Assembly (NCBI RefSeq): GCF_021497505.1
Contig: NZ_CP069349.1
Coordinates: forward strand, 1,017,861-1,081,860
Direction of reading: 5' to 3'
Origin: Turicibacter sp. TJ11
Lineage (GTDB): Bacteria; Bacillota_I; Bacilli_A; MOL361; Turicibacteraceae
DNA: 64,000 nt
The notes under the pieces are model-generated. The model worked only from the letters and a program-made list of their open reading frames with translations. It was not told the origin of the DNA and searched no databases. The position numbers and the translations under genes were made by a program. This document shows positions 18,010 through 25,510 of the stretch, piece by piece (the stretch's first letter is position 1; each line of letters begins with the position of its first letter).

Positions 18010-20016
18010 ATGAAAACTATCATCTATCGTCTGCTATCCTTATCTTTAATGAGTCTTTTATTTGGGTGTCACTCTCCTTCTACTACTATTATTAACCCAA
18101 ATGCAACAATTTTTACAAAACAACAAACATTAGAGCAAAATTGGTTAACGACGTTTGAACAAGGTGAGTATACGGTATCCTCTCCTTTTTTACTACATGA
18201 TCCTTATGATAACTCTCCTTTATCTTATCTTCTCATGTTTAAAACACCTGAAATGGCTACTGTTAGCTATGAAGTCGTCGGCCATACTACTGAAACCTCG
18301 TTTAGTTATGAAACAACGGCGCCTCGTCAAACTCATCAACTGATTTTAACCGGACTTTATCCAAATGAGGTCAATACCATTCATCTTAATGTCACATTGT
18401 CAACAGGAGAGGTCTTAACTAACACCTTATCCATCCAAACAGAACCACTACCACAAAATGTCATCCATCCTAACGTGACATCTAACTCAACTCAACCCTC
18501 AACGTTGTCAAATCTTTATCTGATCTCAGATGACAACTATCATTATTTAGTCGACCGAGCAGGTGACATCAGATGGATTCAATACGCCTCATCAGGATCG
18601 GTTACTCCTTTAAGAAATGGAACGCTACTGACTTATGATCTTCCATCTTATTATTACTATCATCAAGCATTAATCGAACGGAATTACTTAGGTCAAACGT
18701 TAAAACAAATGTATATTCCAGGTGCGGGTCATCACTCTTTAGTTGAAACTAAAAGTGGAGATTATTTAATTAATTCATCCGATAAATCAGATGAACGCTA
18801 CATTGAAGACGTTATCTATTTACTTGATGATGAAACCGGAGAAATTTTAGAGATGATTAATTTACGTGATTATTTAGATGTTTCTCGATTTGAGGATGAC
18901 TTACCCGAAGTAAAAGGAGATTTTAACGACTGGTTTCACTTAAACTACGCCATGATGGATTCACAGGATGAAACGATTATTGCTTCAGGTCGTTCACAGA
19001 GTATGGTCGTTAAAATCGATCCTCAAACAAAAACGATAAACTGGATTTTAGGCGCGCCTGATGAGGTTGATGAAACTTTACAACCTTATTTACTAACACC
19101 GACGAATGAACCTTTTAACTGGCCATTTGCCCAACATTCTGCCAAAGTCTTACCTGATCTCGATCAAAATAAAGACACAACGGATATAATTTTATTTGAT
19201 AATCATGTCGATATCGGTGTTTTTTCTCGACAAGTCTACCCTAGTTTAAGTCAATATAGTCGTGCTGTTCATTATCGAATTAATGAAGTCGATCGCACCA
19301 TTGAACAAGTTTGGTCATTTGGTGAAGACTTAACGCCTCCACTTTTTTCAACGATTATTAGTGAAGTCGATTTCAACGGCGAGGCAAATACGATGCTTGT
19401 TTTATTCGGGTTTATTCAAAAAGGAACACAAACCGGTGGACAGGTGTTTGAAGTAGATGCCACTGATTCTTCAAACATTTTATTTGAGATGGAGCTTTTA
19501 AAAGAAGGCATTAATCGTATCTATACCATTGAATCAATTGAACCAACAGATTTAAATTTAAGTTTTGATTTTACTGATTCAACTATCTCTTCTCTTGCTT
19601 CTTTTCATTTAAATCTTCAAAGAACTTCTCCTGACTTACCAACACCATCAAACGTCGAAGAAATGAGCTTAAAACTTTTTAATGACCTCACTTTAACGGA
19701 TTCCGTTTTATTTCTTGATTATTATCAAATGAAATCATCGATTACTGATGAATTAACACTGATTCTGACGAATACAAAGAATCAATCTTATACCTTTAGT
19801 ATCTCACCTAATGATTGCTACTTAGTTGATTCAAGCGAGAACCTATCTTTCTTACCTCGAGCTTATAAAAAGGCACTGAAACAACAGCGACTTTATCAAG
19901 TGGTGGATCGAATTGATTTAAGTTCACTCCCAAAAGATTGTTATCGTCTTGCTTTTTTTACAAATGATACTCTCTATGAAACGACCTATGATATTGATTT
20001 AAGTTTGAATAACTGA
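18010..20016 (+). CDS. Aryl-sulfate sulfotransferase lipoprotein (ASST family)
   Basis: 668 residues from ATG 18010 behind AAGGAGG. Residues 1-20 form a lipoprotein signal peptide ending in lipobox LFGC. An N-terminal beta domain (to about 150) precedes the six-bladed propeller of arylsulfotransferases. The ASST active-site residues appear in order: His in GHHS (241/242), His in WFHLNY (310), Arg in SGRSQS (328) and His in AQHSAKV (376, the expected sulfo-carrier). Such enzymes move sulfate between phenolic esters without PAPS. Surface anchoring on a monoderm cell is inferred from the lipobox. It is a single-gene unit. Confidence 0.85.
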   Translation: MKTIIYRLLSLSLMSLLFGCHSPSTTIINPNATIFTKQQTLEQNWLTTFEQGEYTVSSPFLLHDPYDNSPLSYLLMFKTPEMATVSYEVVGHTTETSFSYETTAPRQTHQLILTGLYPNEVNTIHLNVTLSTGEVLTNTLSIQTEPLPQNVIHPNVTSNSTQPSTLSNLYLISDDNYHYLVDRAGDIRWIQYASSGSVTPLRNGTLLTYDLPSYYYYHQALIERNYLGQTLKQMYIPGAGHHSLVETKSGDYLINSSDKSDERYIEDVIYLLDDETGEILEMINLRDYLDVSRFEDDLPEVKGDFNDWFHLNYAMMDSQDETIIASGRSQSMVVKIDPQTKTINWILGAPDEVDETLQPYLLTPTNEPFNWPFAQHSAKVLPDLDQNKDTTDIILFDNHVDIGVFSRQVYPSLSQYSRAVHYRINEVDRTIEQVWSFGEDLTPPLFSTIISEVDFNGEANTMLVLFGFIQKGTQTGGQVFEVDATDSSNILFEMELLKEGINRIYTIESIEPTDLNLSFDFTDSTISSLASFHLNLQRTSPDLPTPSNVEEMSLKLFNDLTLTDSVLFLDYYQMKSSITDELTLILTNTKNQSYTFSISPNDCYLVDSSENLSFLPRAYKKALKQQRLYQVVDRIDLSSLPKDCYRLAFFTNDTLYETTYDIDLSLNN

Positions 20017-20028
20017 TGCTTGTCATAT

Positions 20029-20061
20029 AAAAAGTGGTGCTGATAATCAGCACCACTTTTT
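20029..20061. terminator. Bidirectional terminator between ASST and antiporter
   Basis: A 15-bp stem AAAAAGTGGTGCTGA/TCAGCACCACTTTTT with a 3-nt loop, between converging genes; it touches the stop codon of the minus-strand gene. Confidence 0.9.
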
Positions 20062-21280
20062 ATGATTGAATTAACTTTGATTTTGATTGCGGATGAGTGG
20101 TTTTATCGTGCTTTGAAATAAAAACTAATTTTAATAGCACAGGCGTGATGATCGTTGTAATAACAACCATAACGACAATCGGTCCAAAAAAGGCTGCACT
20201 CATTAATCCGATGGAAGCCCCTTTCGTTGCGACAATAAGCGCCACCTCACCACGTGAGATCATCCCTACTCCAATTTGTAAACTTTCTTCATTCGAATAG
20301 CGACAAGATTTTGCTCCTACACCACATCCCACTACTTTAGAAACAATGGCGATGACGACTAAACTTAACGTAAAAAAGAAGAGCTGACTATTCATGCCAC
20401 TTAAATCCACTTGAATTCCAATACTAGCGAAAAAGATCGGTGAGAGCAACATGTAAGAAACCGTTTCAAATCGAGCCGTCATATAGTGAACACAAGGTGT
20501 ATTGGATAAAATTAAACCAGCAATAAAGGCTCCAGTAATATCAGCAACCCCAAAAAATTCTTCTGCTCCAAAAGAAAGTAGTAAACAAAAAACGAAGGCC
20601 ACGATCACAAAACGTCTCATATCTTTTTCATACATGCTAACCCAGTGATTATAAAATTTATAAAAAATAATTCCACAACCAATCGCACAAATGAAAAATA
20701 AAACGACTTTACCTAAAACGACTGCCACATTCACACTTGAATCTGCGCAACTCGTCACGATCGTCAATGCAACAATTCCTAAAATGTCGTCGATAATGGC
20801 AGCACCTAAAATCGCATTTCCAGCTCGTGTATTTAATTTTCCTAACTCTTTTAAAGTCTCAACCGTAATACTAACGGATGTAGCCGTTAAAATAATTCCG
20901 ATGAAAATATTTTGTAATAAATCATTAATTTCCTCAGATGAATGACCTTGATTAAACAGTGAGGCAATTAAAAAACCACCAATTAAAGGAACTAATACGC
21001 CAAATAAGGCAATGATAAAGGATGCTTTTCCCGTTTTTCTTAACTCCATTAAATCCGTTTCAAGCCCCGCAGTAAACATTAAAACAATAACCCCAATTTC
21101 AGCGATCTGTTTAATAAAGTCTGTTTCATGTAAAATATTTAACATCGCTGGTCCTAAAATGAGTCCTGCTAACAATGCCCCTACCACTTGCGGCATTGAA
21201 AACTTTTTCGTCACTAATCCTAGCACCTTCGTACTTAATAAAATTAATGCTAAATCAAATAAGTAATTATATGACAGCAT
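20060..21280 (-). CDS. CPA2-family cation:proton antiporter
   Basis: 406 residues, 12-13 membrane segments. N-terminal PQVVGALLAGLILGP, LMFTAGLETDLMEL and the paired acidic IIDDILGI motif identify the NapA/KefB-type CPA2 exchangers; the double Asp is the signature of electrogenic Na+/H+ exchange. SRGEVALIVA sits near the end. There is no TrkA-N regulatory domain. ATG follows GGAG at about 10 nt. The ion is not proven; Na+ is favoured by the Asp pair. Confidence 0.87.
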   Translation of the reverse strand: MLSYNYLFDLALILLSTKVLGLVTKKFSMPQVVGALLAGLILGPAMLNILHETDFIKQIAEIGVIVLMFTAGLETDLMELRKTGKASFIIALFGVLVPLIGGFLIASLFNQGHSSEEINDLLQNIFIGIILTATSVSITVETLKELGKLNTRAGNAILGAAIIDDILGIVALTIVTSCADSSVNVAVVLGKVVLFFICAIGCGIIFYKFYNHWVSMYEKDMRRFVIVAFVFCLLLSFGAEEFFGVADITGAFIAGLILSNTPCVHYMTARFETVSYMLLSPIFFASIGIQVDLSGMNSQLFFFTLSLVVIAIVSKVVGCGVGAKSCRYSNEESLQIGVGMISRGEVALIVATKGASIGLMSAAFFGPIVVMVVITTIITPVLLKLVFISKHDKTTHPQSKSKLIQS

Positions 21281-21467
21281 CTTTACTCATCTCCATTATT
21301 TATATTTCATTCATCTCCTTATGGTTAAGTATTGAAAGAGCGATCGATTGACTTTTCTTTCAAATGAATGATTTTCTCTACTAACATAGCATGAGTAAAT
21401 CGTATATTCTACCGTTCTTTGTCGAATGAAAAAGTTAGATAAATGAATACGTTTTTTTCTTCATACT

Positions 21468-21503
21468 AAAAAGACATTGCCTCTTAAGAGGCAATGTCTT
21501 TTA
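21468..21503 (-). terminator. Terminator of acidic membrane protein gene
   Basis: AAAAGACATTGCCTC-TTAA-GAGGCAATGTCTTTT, a near-perfect palindrome 2 nt past the stop. Confidence 0.88.
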
Positions 21504-21504
21504 C

Positions 21505-22398
21505 TTATTTTTCGAATCGTTTATACATCTCAACAATTTGATTTTCTAATGGAGCTAAAACCTCAATTGAAGTAAATTTAACACGACTTGTGTATGCCTC
21601 ACTTTTTGATGGCTCTTCATAAGTAAGTCCTAGTGCTTCGACTTCTGCTTGAGATAAATAAGTCAGTACATATTGTTTACGTCCCGTTAGTTTGATACGC
21701 ATAAAGACACGGTTTTTAACATAGATCGTTAAATAGTTGCTAACTGTTTTAAAAGATAACACGTCAACTTGACACTGATTTTTTGTCAGGATGTTTTCTA
21801 TCACTTGAAAAACTTGTCCTTCTAAAGAAAGTTCCTCATCACTTGCTATTTCAGTTGTTTCATCAGCTGTTGCGTCTTTTGAGTCAACAGGCAATGCTTC
21901 TTCCTCTGTTTTTATCTCAAAGACGTTTGATTCATCAACTAACGAATTCTCTAAAGACGTTTCTTCATCATCTTCTTCTAAAATTTTTACTTCTTCAAGA
22001 TCTTCTTGTTCTTGTGTCTCAAGTGATTGTAACTCATCCATCGTTGTTGTTTCAGTTAAATCAAAAGATTCAACAAACATCTCTTCAATTTCTGATAATT
22101 CCACTTCAAGTTCATCTTGATTTTCATTTAAAGTTTGACTTTCTTTAAAATCTCTTTCAGGATCAATCATTGGAACCGTGTTTACGTATAAAGACTTGAA
22201 TTCATCCATCTTACTTAAACCAATTCGAGTCACTAATACCGAAATAAAACTCATCATTAAACAAATCGTACTCATCATCAGTGACGATAAATTCAAGAAA
22301 AATACCACTATACTGATGACTAAGATCACTAAGGACATGACAGTTAGTTTACGATACCATGTATATTTTTGACTCCATTTATCAACTTCACTTAACAA
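21505..22398 (-). CDS. Acidic two-span membrane protein, unknown function
   Basis: 297 residues if started at TTG 22396-22398, 6 nt behind AGGTG; the only other candidate, GTG three codons upstream, overlaps the ribosome site. Two adjacent membrane helices (about 18-60) are followed by a very acidic low-complexity linker rich in Glu, Asp, Thr and Leu (about 80-190) and a folded C-terminal domain (about 195-295, with FMRIKLTGRKQYVLTYL). No known family is recognised. The layout suggests a membrane anchor with a flexible cytoplasmic arm. Confidence 0.65.
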   Translation of the reverse strand: MLSEVDKWSQKYTWYRKLTVMSLVILVISIVVFFLNLSSLMMSTICLMMSFISVLVTRIGLSKMDEFKSLYVNTVPMIDPERDFKESQTLNENQDELEVELSEIEEMFVESFDLTETTTMDELQSLETQEQEDLEEVKILEEDDEETSLENSLVDESNVFEIKTEEEALPVDSKDATADETTEIASDEELSLEGQVFQVIENILTKNQCQVDVLSFKTVSNYLTIYVKNRVFMRIKLTGRKQYVLTYLSQAEVEALGLTYEEPSKSEAYTSRVKFTSIEVLAPLENQIVEMYKRFEK

Positions 22399-22582
22399 AG
22401 ATTTCACCTCATATCATTAACAAATAAATTTGATGCTGTCCTTAACTAAATATATCGTATTTTTAACTATTTTCATATACAATTTTCGCATAAATCGACA
22501 AAAAATATAACTTTTAACTTATTTAGCAAACGTTAACTCTTAAATATAGGATAATAATGGTCTGTAACCTCTTTATTAGGAA

Positions 22583-22614
22583 TAAAAAAACTAGATAGCT
22601 AAAACTATCTAGTT
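22583..22614 (-). terminator. Terminator of chromate-transporter pair
   Basis: AACTAGATAG/CTATCTAGTT (22605-22614 with 22589-22598) followed by T on the minus strand, 6 nt past the stop. Confidence 0.88.
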
Positions 22615-22619
22615 ACGTC

Positions 22620-23183
22620 TTATAATCCAATAACTACGCCGATTGCAGCTCCGATGGTGATATAAAGAATCGGATGTTTTTTTGTTTTATTCGTTAATAT
22701 ATAAAGCCCAACAAATAATAACAGAGCTTTAAAATCGAAAAAATCAGCCCAGTTTTTTGTTATTTCAAATCGATCTAATGTTAAGACCGAAATTTTGAAA
22801 ACACCAAATCCTGCTACTGCAATTAATCCCGTTACGGCTGGACGAAGTGCATAGAAGATCGACTGCACGGCCTGACTTTCCTTAAACTTATTTAATACAT
22901 GAGCGACAATAATAATAATGATAACAGATGGAGTCACTAATCCAACAGTGGCAATAATCCCACCTAAAATTCCTCCGGCATTAAAACCAGCATAAGTTGC
23001 CATATTAATTCCGATAGGCCCCGGTGTGGATTGTGAGATCGCAATCATATTTCCAAGCATCGCTTCATCAAACCATGGATATCTTCCAGCTAATTCAGAT
23101 AGGAATGGTAACGTTGCTAACCCACCACCTACTGCAAATAAACCAATTTTAAAAAATTCTAAAAATAAAATTAAATACGTCAT
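22620..23183 (-). CDS. Chromate transporter subunit (short-chain CHR), second gene
   Basis: 187 residues, one CHR domain, five to six membrane helices. The N-terminus FKIGLFAVGGGLATLPFL and QSTPGPIGINMATYAGF are family hallmarks. Short CHR proteins work as pairs of inverted halves. Its ATG overlaps the stop of the partner gene by one base (TAATG), so expression is coupled. Chromate export is the family name; the natural substrate in an anaerobe is uncertain. Confidence 0.87.
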   Translation of the reverse strand: MTYLILFLEFFKIGLFAVGGGLATLPFLSELAGRYPWFDEAMLGNMIAISQSTPGPIGINMATYAGFNAGGILGGIIATVGLVTPSVIIIIIVAHVLNKFKESQAVQSIFYALRPAVTGLIAVAGFGVFKISVLTLDRFEITKNWADFFDFKALLLFVGLYILTNKTKKHPILYITIGAAIGVVIGL

Positions 23184-23725
23184 TACTTCTTCTCACCCTT
23201 CCCACCTTTTACTAAAAGACCAACGATAGCAGTGGCAATAACAATAAACACAGGTGAAATATTTGTAAAGATTCCAAGTAAAATAGTTGCTAAAACAATC
23301 ATTAAACAAATTCGATCAATGACCGATCCTTTCCACAACTTAATCACTGCATTTAAGACTAACACACAAACTGCTACACGAATTCCATTAAACGCATGTT
23401 GGACAATAGGAAATTCCGCAAAGCTTTGTAAAAATGAAGCAAGTATCATAATAATGACTAAAGATGGAAAAACAACGCCTGAAGTTGCCACGAGAGCACC
23501 GATAATTCCATGATGTTTATAACCAATAAAAGTAGCTGTATTAACAGCGATAACACCTGGCGTACATTGTCCAACAGCGTAGTAATCCATCACTTCTTCT
23601 TCAGTTGCCCACTTTTTCGTTTCTACAACTTCTTTTTGAAGCATCGGTAACATCGCATATCCACCACCGAAAGTCAATCCTCCAATTCGGCAAAACGTCC
23701 AAAATAAATCAAAATAATCTTTCAT
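23183..23725 (-). CDS. Chromate transporter subunit (short-chain CHR), first gene
   Basis: 180 residues from ATG 23723-23725 behind GGAGG; upstream in-frame codons have no ribosome site. CHR hallmarks are CRIGGLTFGGGYAMLPML and GQCTPGVIAVNTATFIGY. It is the first half of the two-gene heterodimeric transporter. Confidence 0.87.
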   Translation of the reverse strand: MKDYFDLFWTFCRIGGLTFGGGYAMLPMLQKEVVETKKWATEEEVMDYYAVGQCTPGVIAVNTATFIGYKHHGIIGALVATSGVVFPSLVIIMILASFLQSFAEFPIVQHAFNGIRVAVCVLVLNAVIKLWKGSVIDRICLMIVLATILLGIFTNISPVFIVIATAIVGLLVKGGKGEKK

Positions 23726-23932
23726 ACGTAAAACCCTCCAGCACATAAATTCGCTTCTTAGTATAGACAAAATCCTAGCTTTTAAACTCGATTTTTATCC
23801 TCAAAAAGGTGATTTATTTTAATGATTTGAAGAGGTGTGATAGGTTTGGAAATAAAAACAATATTCCCCACCAACTAACACACCTATCAATTTTATCCAC
23901 CCAAGTTGTAAAAGTTTCATCTCTAAACCGTG

Positions 23933-24058
23933 TTAAATAATCGACATCACGATTACAGAAACAACCAATCCCCCTAAGACTCCTCATATGATCTAATCCC
24001 GTTCCATTTTCTGATGTCCCTGCGGACCTTTTCCTACTTTTACTTGTTCTTGTTTCAA
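23933..24058 (-). pseudogene. Small membrane-protein gene with two in-frame stops
   Basis: TTG at 24056-24058 stands 7 nt behind GGAGG, with a good promoter upstream. The frame reads (M)KQEQVKVGKGPQGHQKMERD, then TAG, II, TGA, then GVLGGLVVSVIVMSII and TAA: 41 codons in one frame with two nonsense codons. Without them it would be a 41-residue protein with a basic N-terminus and one membrane helix. TGA at a likely Trp position could be a simple TGG mutation. A second frame from ATG (57 codons) is less credible because the membrane helix is in the first. Confidence 0.5.
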
Positions 24059-24103
24059 ATGGATTCCTCCTAGTGAGAAGATTTACTTTTAAGAGCCGAA
24101 ACT

Positions 24104-24132
24104 ATTATAAAAGATATTCCTTAATCTGTAAA
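24104..24132 (-). promoter_or_regulatory. Promoter of interrupted small gene
   Basis: TTTACA (24127-24132), 17 nt, TATAAT (24104-24109) on the minus strand, about 46 nt upstream of the ribosome site. Confidence 0.65.
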
Positions 24133-24296
24133 TGTATAGAAAAACCAACATTTAAGCAAAACGTTACTCATTTTCAATTTTCACCTAGGAATTCCTTATA
24201 TAACATAGAGCCCTTCTTAATTGTTATCGCCTCCTTTCTCCACTAATAGAGAAATTAAAGCTAAGGTTTTAATCATTCAAAACTAGACTTTTTATC

Positions 24297-24339
24297 AAAA
24301 AAATAAAAGGAATCAAGCCACTCAAGCCTAACTCCTTTT
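24297..24339 (-). terminator. Probable terminator of bacteriocin operon
   Basis: AAAAGGA/TCCTTTT (24333-24339 pairing with 24305-24311) followed by ATTTTTTT on the minus strand. The loop is long and contains a CAAGCC direct repeat. It lies 100 nt past the last gene of the operon. Confidence 0.5.
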
Positions 24340-24440
24340 GATGACATGGAGAGTATTCCACGATAAAAAAAACATTTTTCCATCTATAAAGAGGGTTTCT
24401 AATTACCCATTTACAAAGCTTGGCGCCCATGTACTTACGC

Positions 24441-24905
24441 TTAAAGCCCCCATTCCTCTTTAGCAAGCTCACGCATGTTAACAAGTTCTTCATGATTTTG
24501 TTCTAATAATTGTTCAACGGTTTCCCGTTCATCGGATAGAAATTGATTTTTCTTCGTCTCTAAATAATTCATATTCTCATCAACGTAGACCTCATACCCG
24601 ATTCCTTGATTAACAAGCATCACACCGTATTCTTTTATTTCTTTAGCAAATAACCCAGGCCACATAATAATCGCTAACGTATCCTCTAAATTTCCGATCG
24701 CTACATTTCCAGTGAACTGAGGATACTTAGGTAAAGATACCGTATACTGTGCTTGATCCTTTGTGTTGCCATAGGCCGTAAAGTATAAATCATACCCTTC
24801 ACAATAGGGTTCATACGCTTTTTGATTCATATACCATACCCCATGAAAAATAAGTAGACTAACAACCATCATCCCAATAACTACATAGACTTTTTTTAAC
24901 TTCAT
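24441..24905 (-). CDS. Small membrane-anchored protein at end of bacteriocin operon
   Basis: 154 residues. One N-terminal membrane helix (about 6-26) without lipobox, then an extracytoplasmic domain (AYGNTKDQAQYTVSLPKYP ... GIGYEVYVDENMNYLETK) and a Glu-rich C-terminal helix. Its ATG overlaps the stop of the ABC ATPase frame by ATGA, so it belongs to the bacteriocin operon. The family is not recognised; an immunity or accessory role is inferred from position only. Confidence 0.65.
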   Translation of the reverse strand: MKLKKVYVVIGMMVVSLLIFHGVWYMNQKAYEPYCEGYDLYFTAYGNTKDQAQYTVSLPKYPQFTGNVAIGNLEDTLAIIMWPGLFAKEIKEYGVMLVNQGIGYEVYVDENMNYLETKKNQFLSDERETVEQLLEQNHEELVNMRELAKEEWGL

Positions 24906-25510
24906 AACTCAATCACCCGCTCTGCCATTCTTTTTATTTTTTCATCATGTGTCACTAAAATAATCGTTTTCCCTTCTTGATGAAGTTCCTTTAAAATCTA
25001 CATGATACGATTAGCATTTGCCTCATCTAAAGATCCCGTTGGCTCATCCGCTAAAATAATTTCACTTTGTTTAAAAAACAGGCGTGCTAACGCCACACGC
25101 TGTTGTTCCCCACCAGATAGTGTATATACTTTTTGCTTTAAAACGCCAGAAAGTCCCACCCGTTTTAAAGCTTCTTCCATCGTTAAGTTAGTGCGATCTT
25201 GCTTACGAATAAGCTTTAAATTTTGTTCAACTGTCTTGTTTTCAACAAGCGCAAAATTTTGAAATAAAAAGCCAAGTTTTTTTCGAAAATATTGCATCCT
25301 TTGTTTAGGCGTCACAATTGCATCCCCATCAATCAATAATTTTCCGGAATCAAAAGGCTCAATCATCCCAATCATATTTAATAACGTTGTTTTGCCGCAA
25401 CCACTTACTCCCGAAAAGCAAACAAATTCACCAGACTCTATTTTAAAATTAAAGTTTTCAAATAAAACACGCCCTTCAAATCGCTTGCTTAATTCAATCC
25501 CTTCAATCAT
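24902..25510 (-). pseudogene. Bacteriocin-export ABC ATPase with internal amber codon
   Basis: The frame is 202 codons long with one TAG at 24998-25000 (codon 171). Before it: Walker A GVSGCGKTT, Q-loop FLFQNFAL, signature LSGGEQQRVALARL and Walker B IILADEPTGSLDE. After it the frame continues without shift as ILKELHQEGKTIILVTHDE, carrying the H-loop. Length and sequence match the lactococcin-972-type export ATPase. The stop removes the catalytic His, so the subunit is probably inactive unless the stop is suppressed or is a sequence error. Its ATG overlaps the upstream membrane-protein stop by ATGA. Confidence 0.85.

Noticed and set aside
24269-24493. A 74-codon minus-strand frame at the end of the bacteriocin operon
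   Set aside because: It overlaps the anchored-protein gene in another frame, has no ribosome site and contains the probable terminator.
24998-25000. In-frame TAG and TGA in several places (24998, small gene at 23933-24058, hydrolase relic) as evidence of a recoded stop
   Set aside because: TAG ends the regulator gene (13813) and the two-span membrane gene (5795) directly at terminators, and TGA is used in ATGA overlaps, so both are ordinary stops here.
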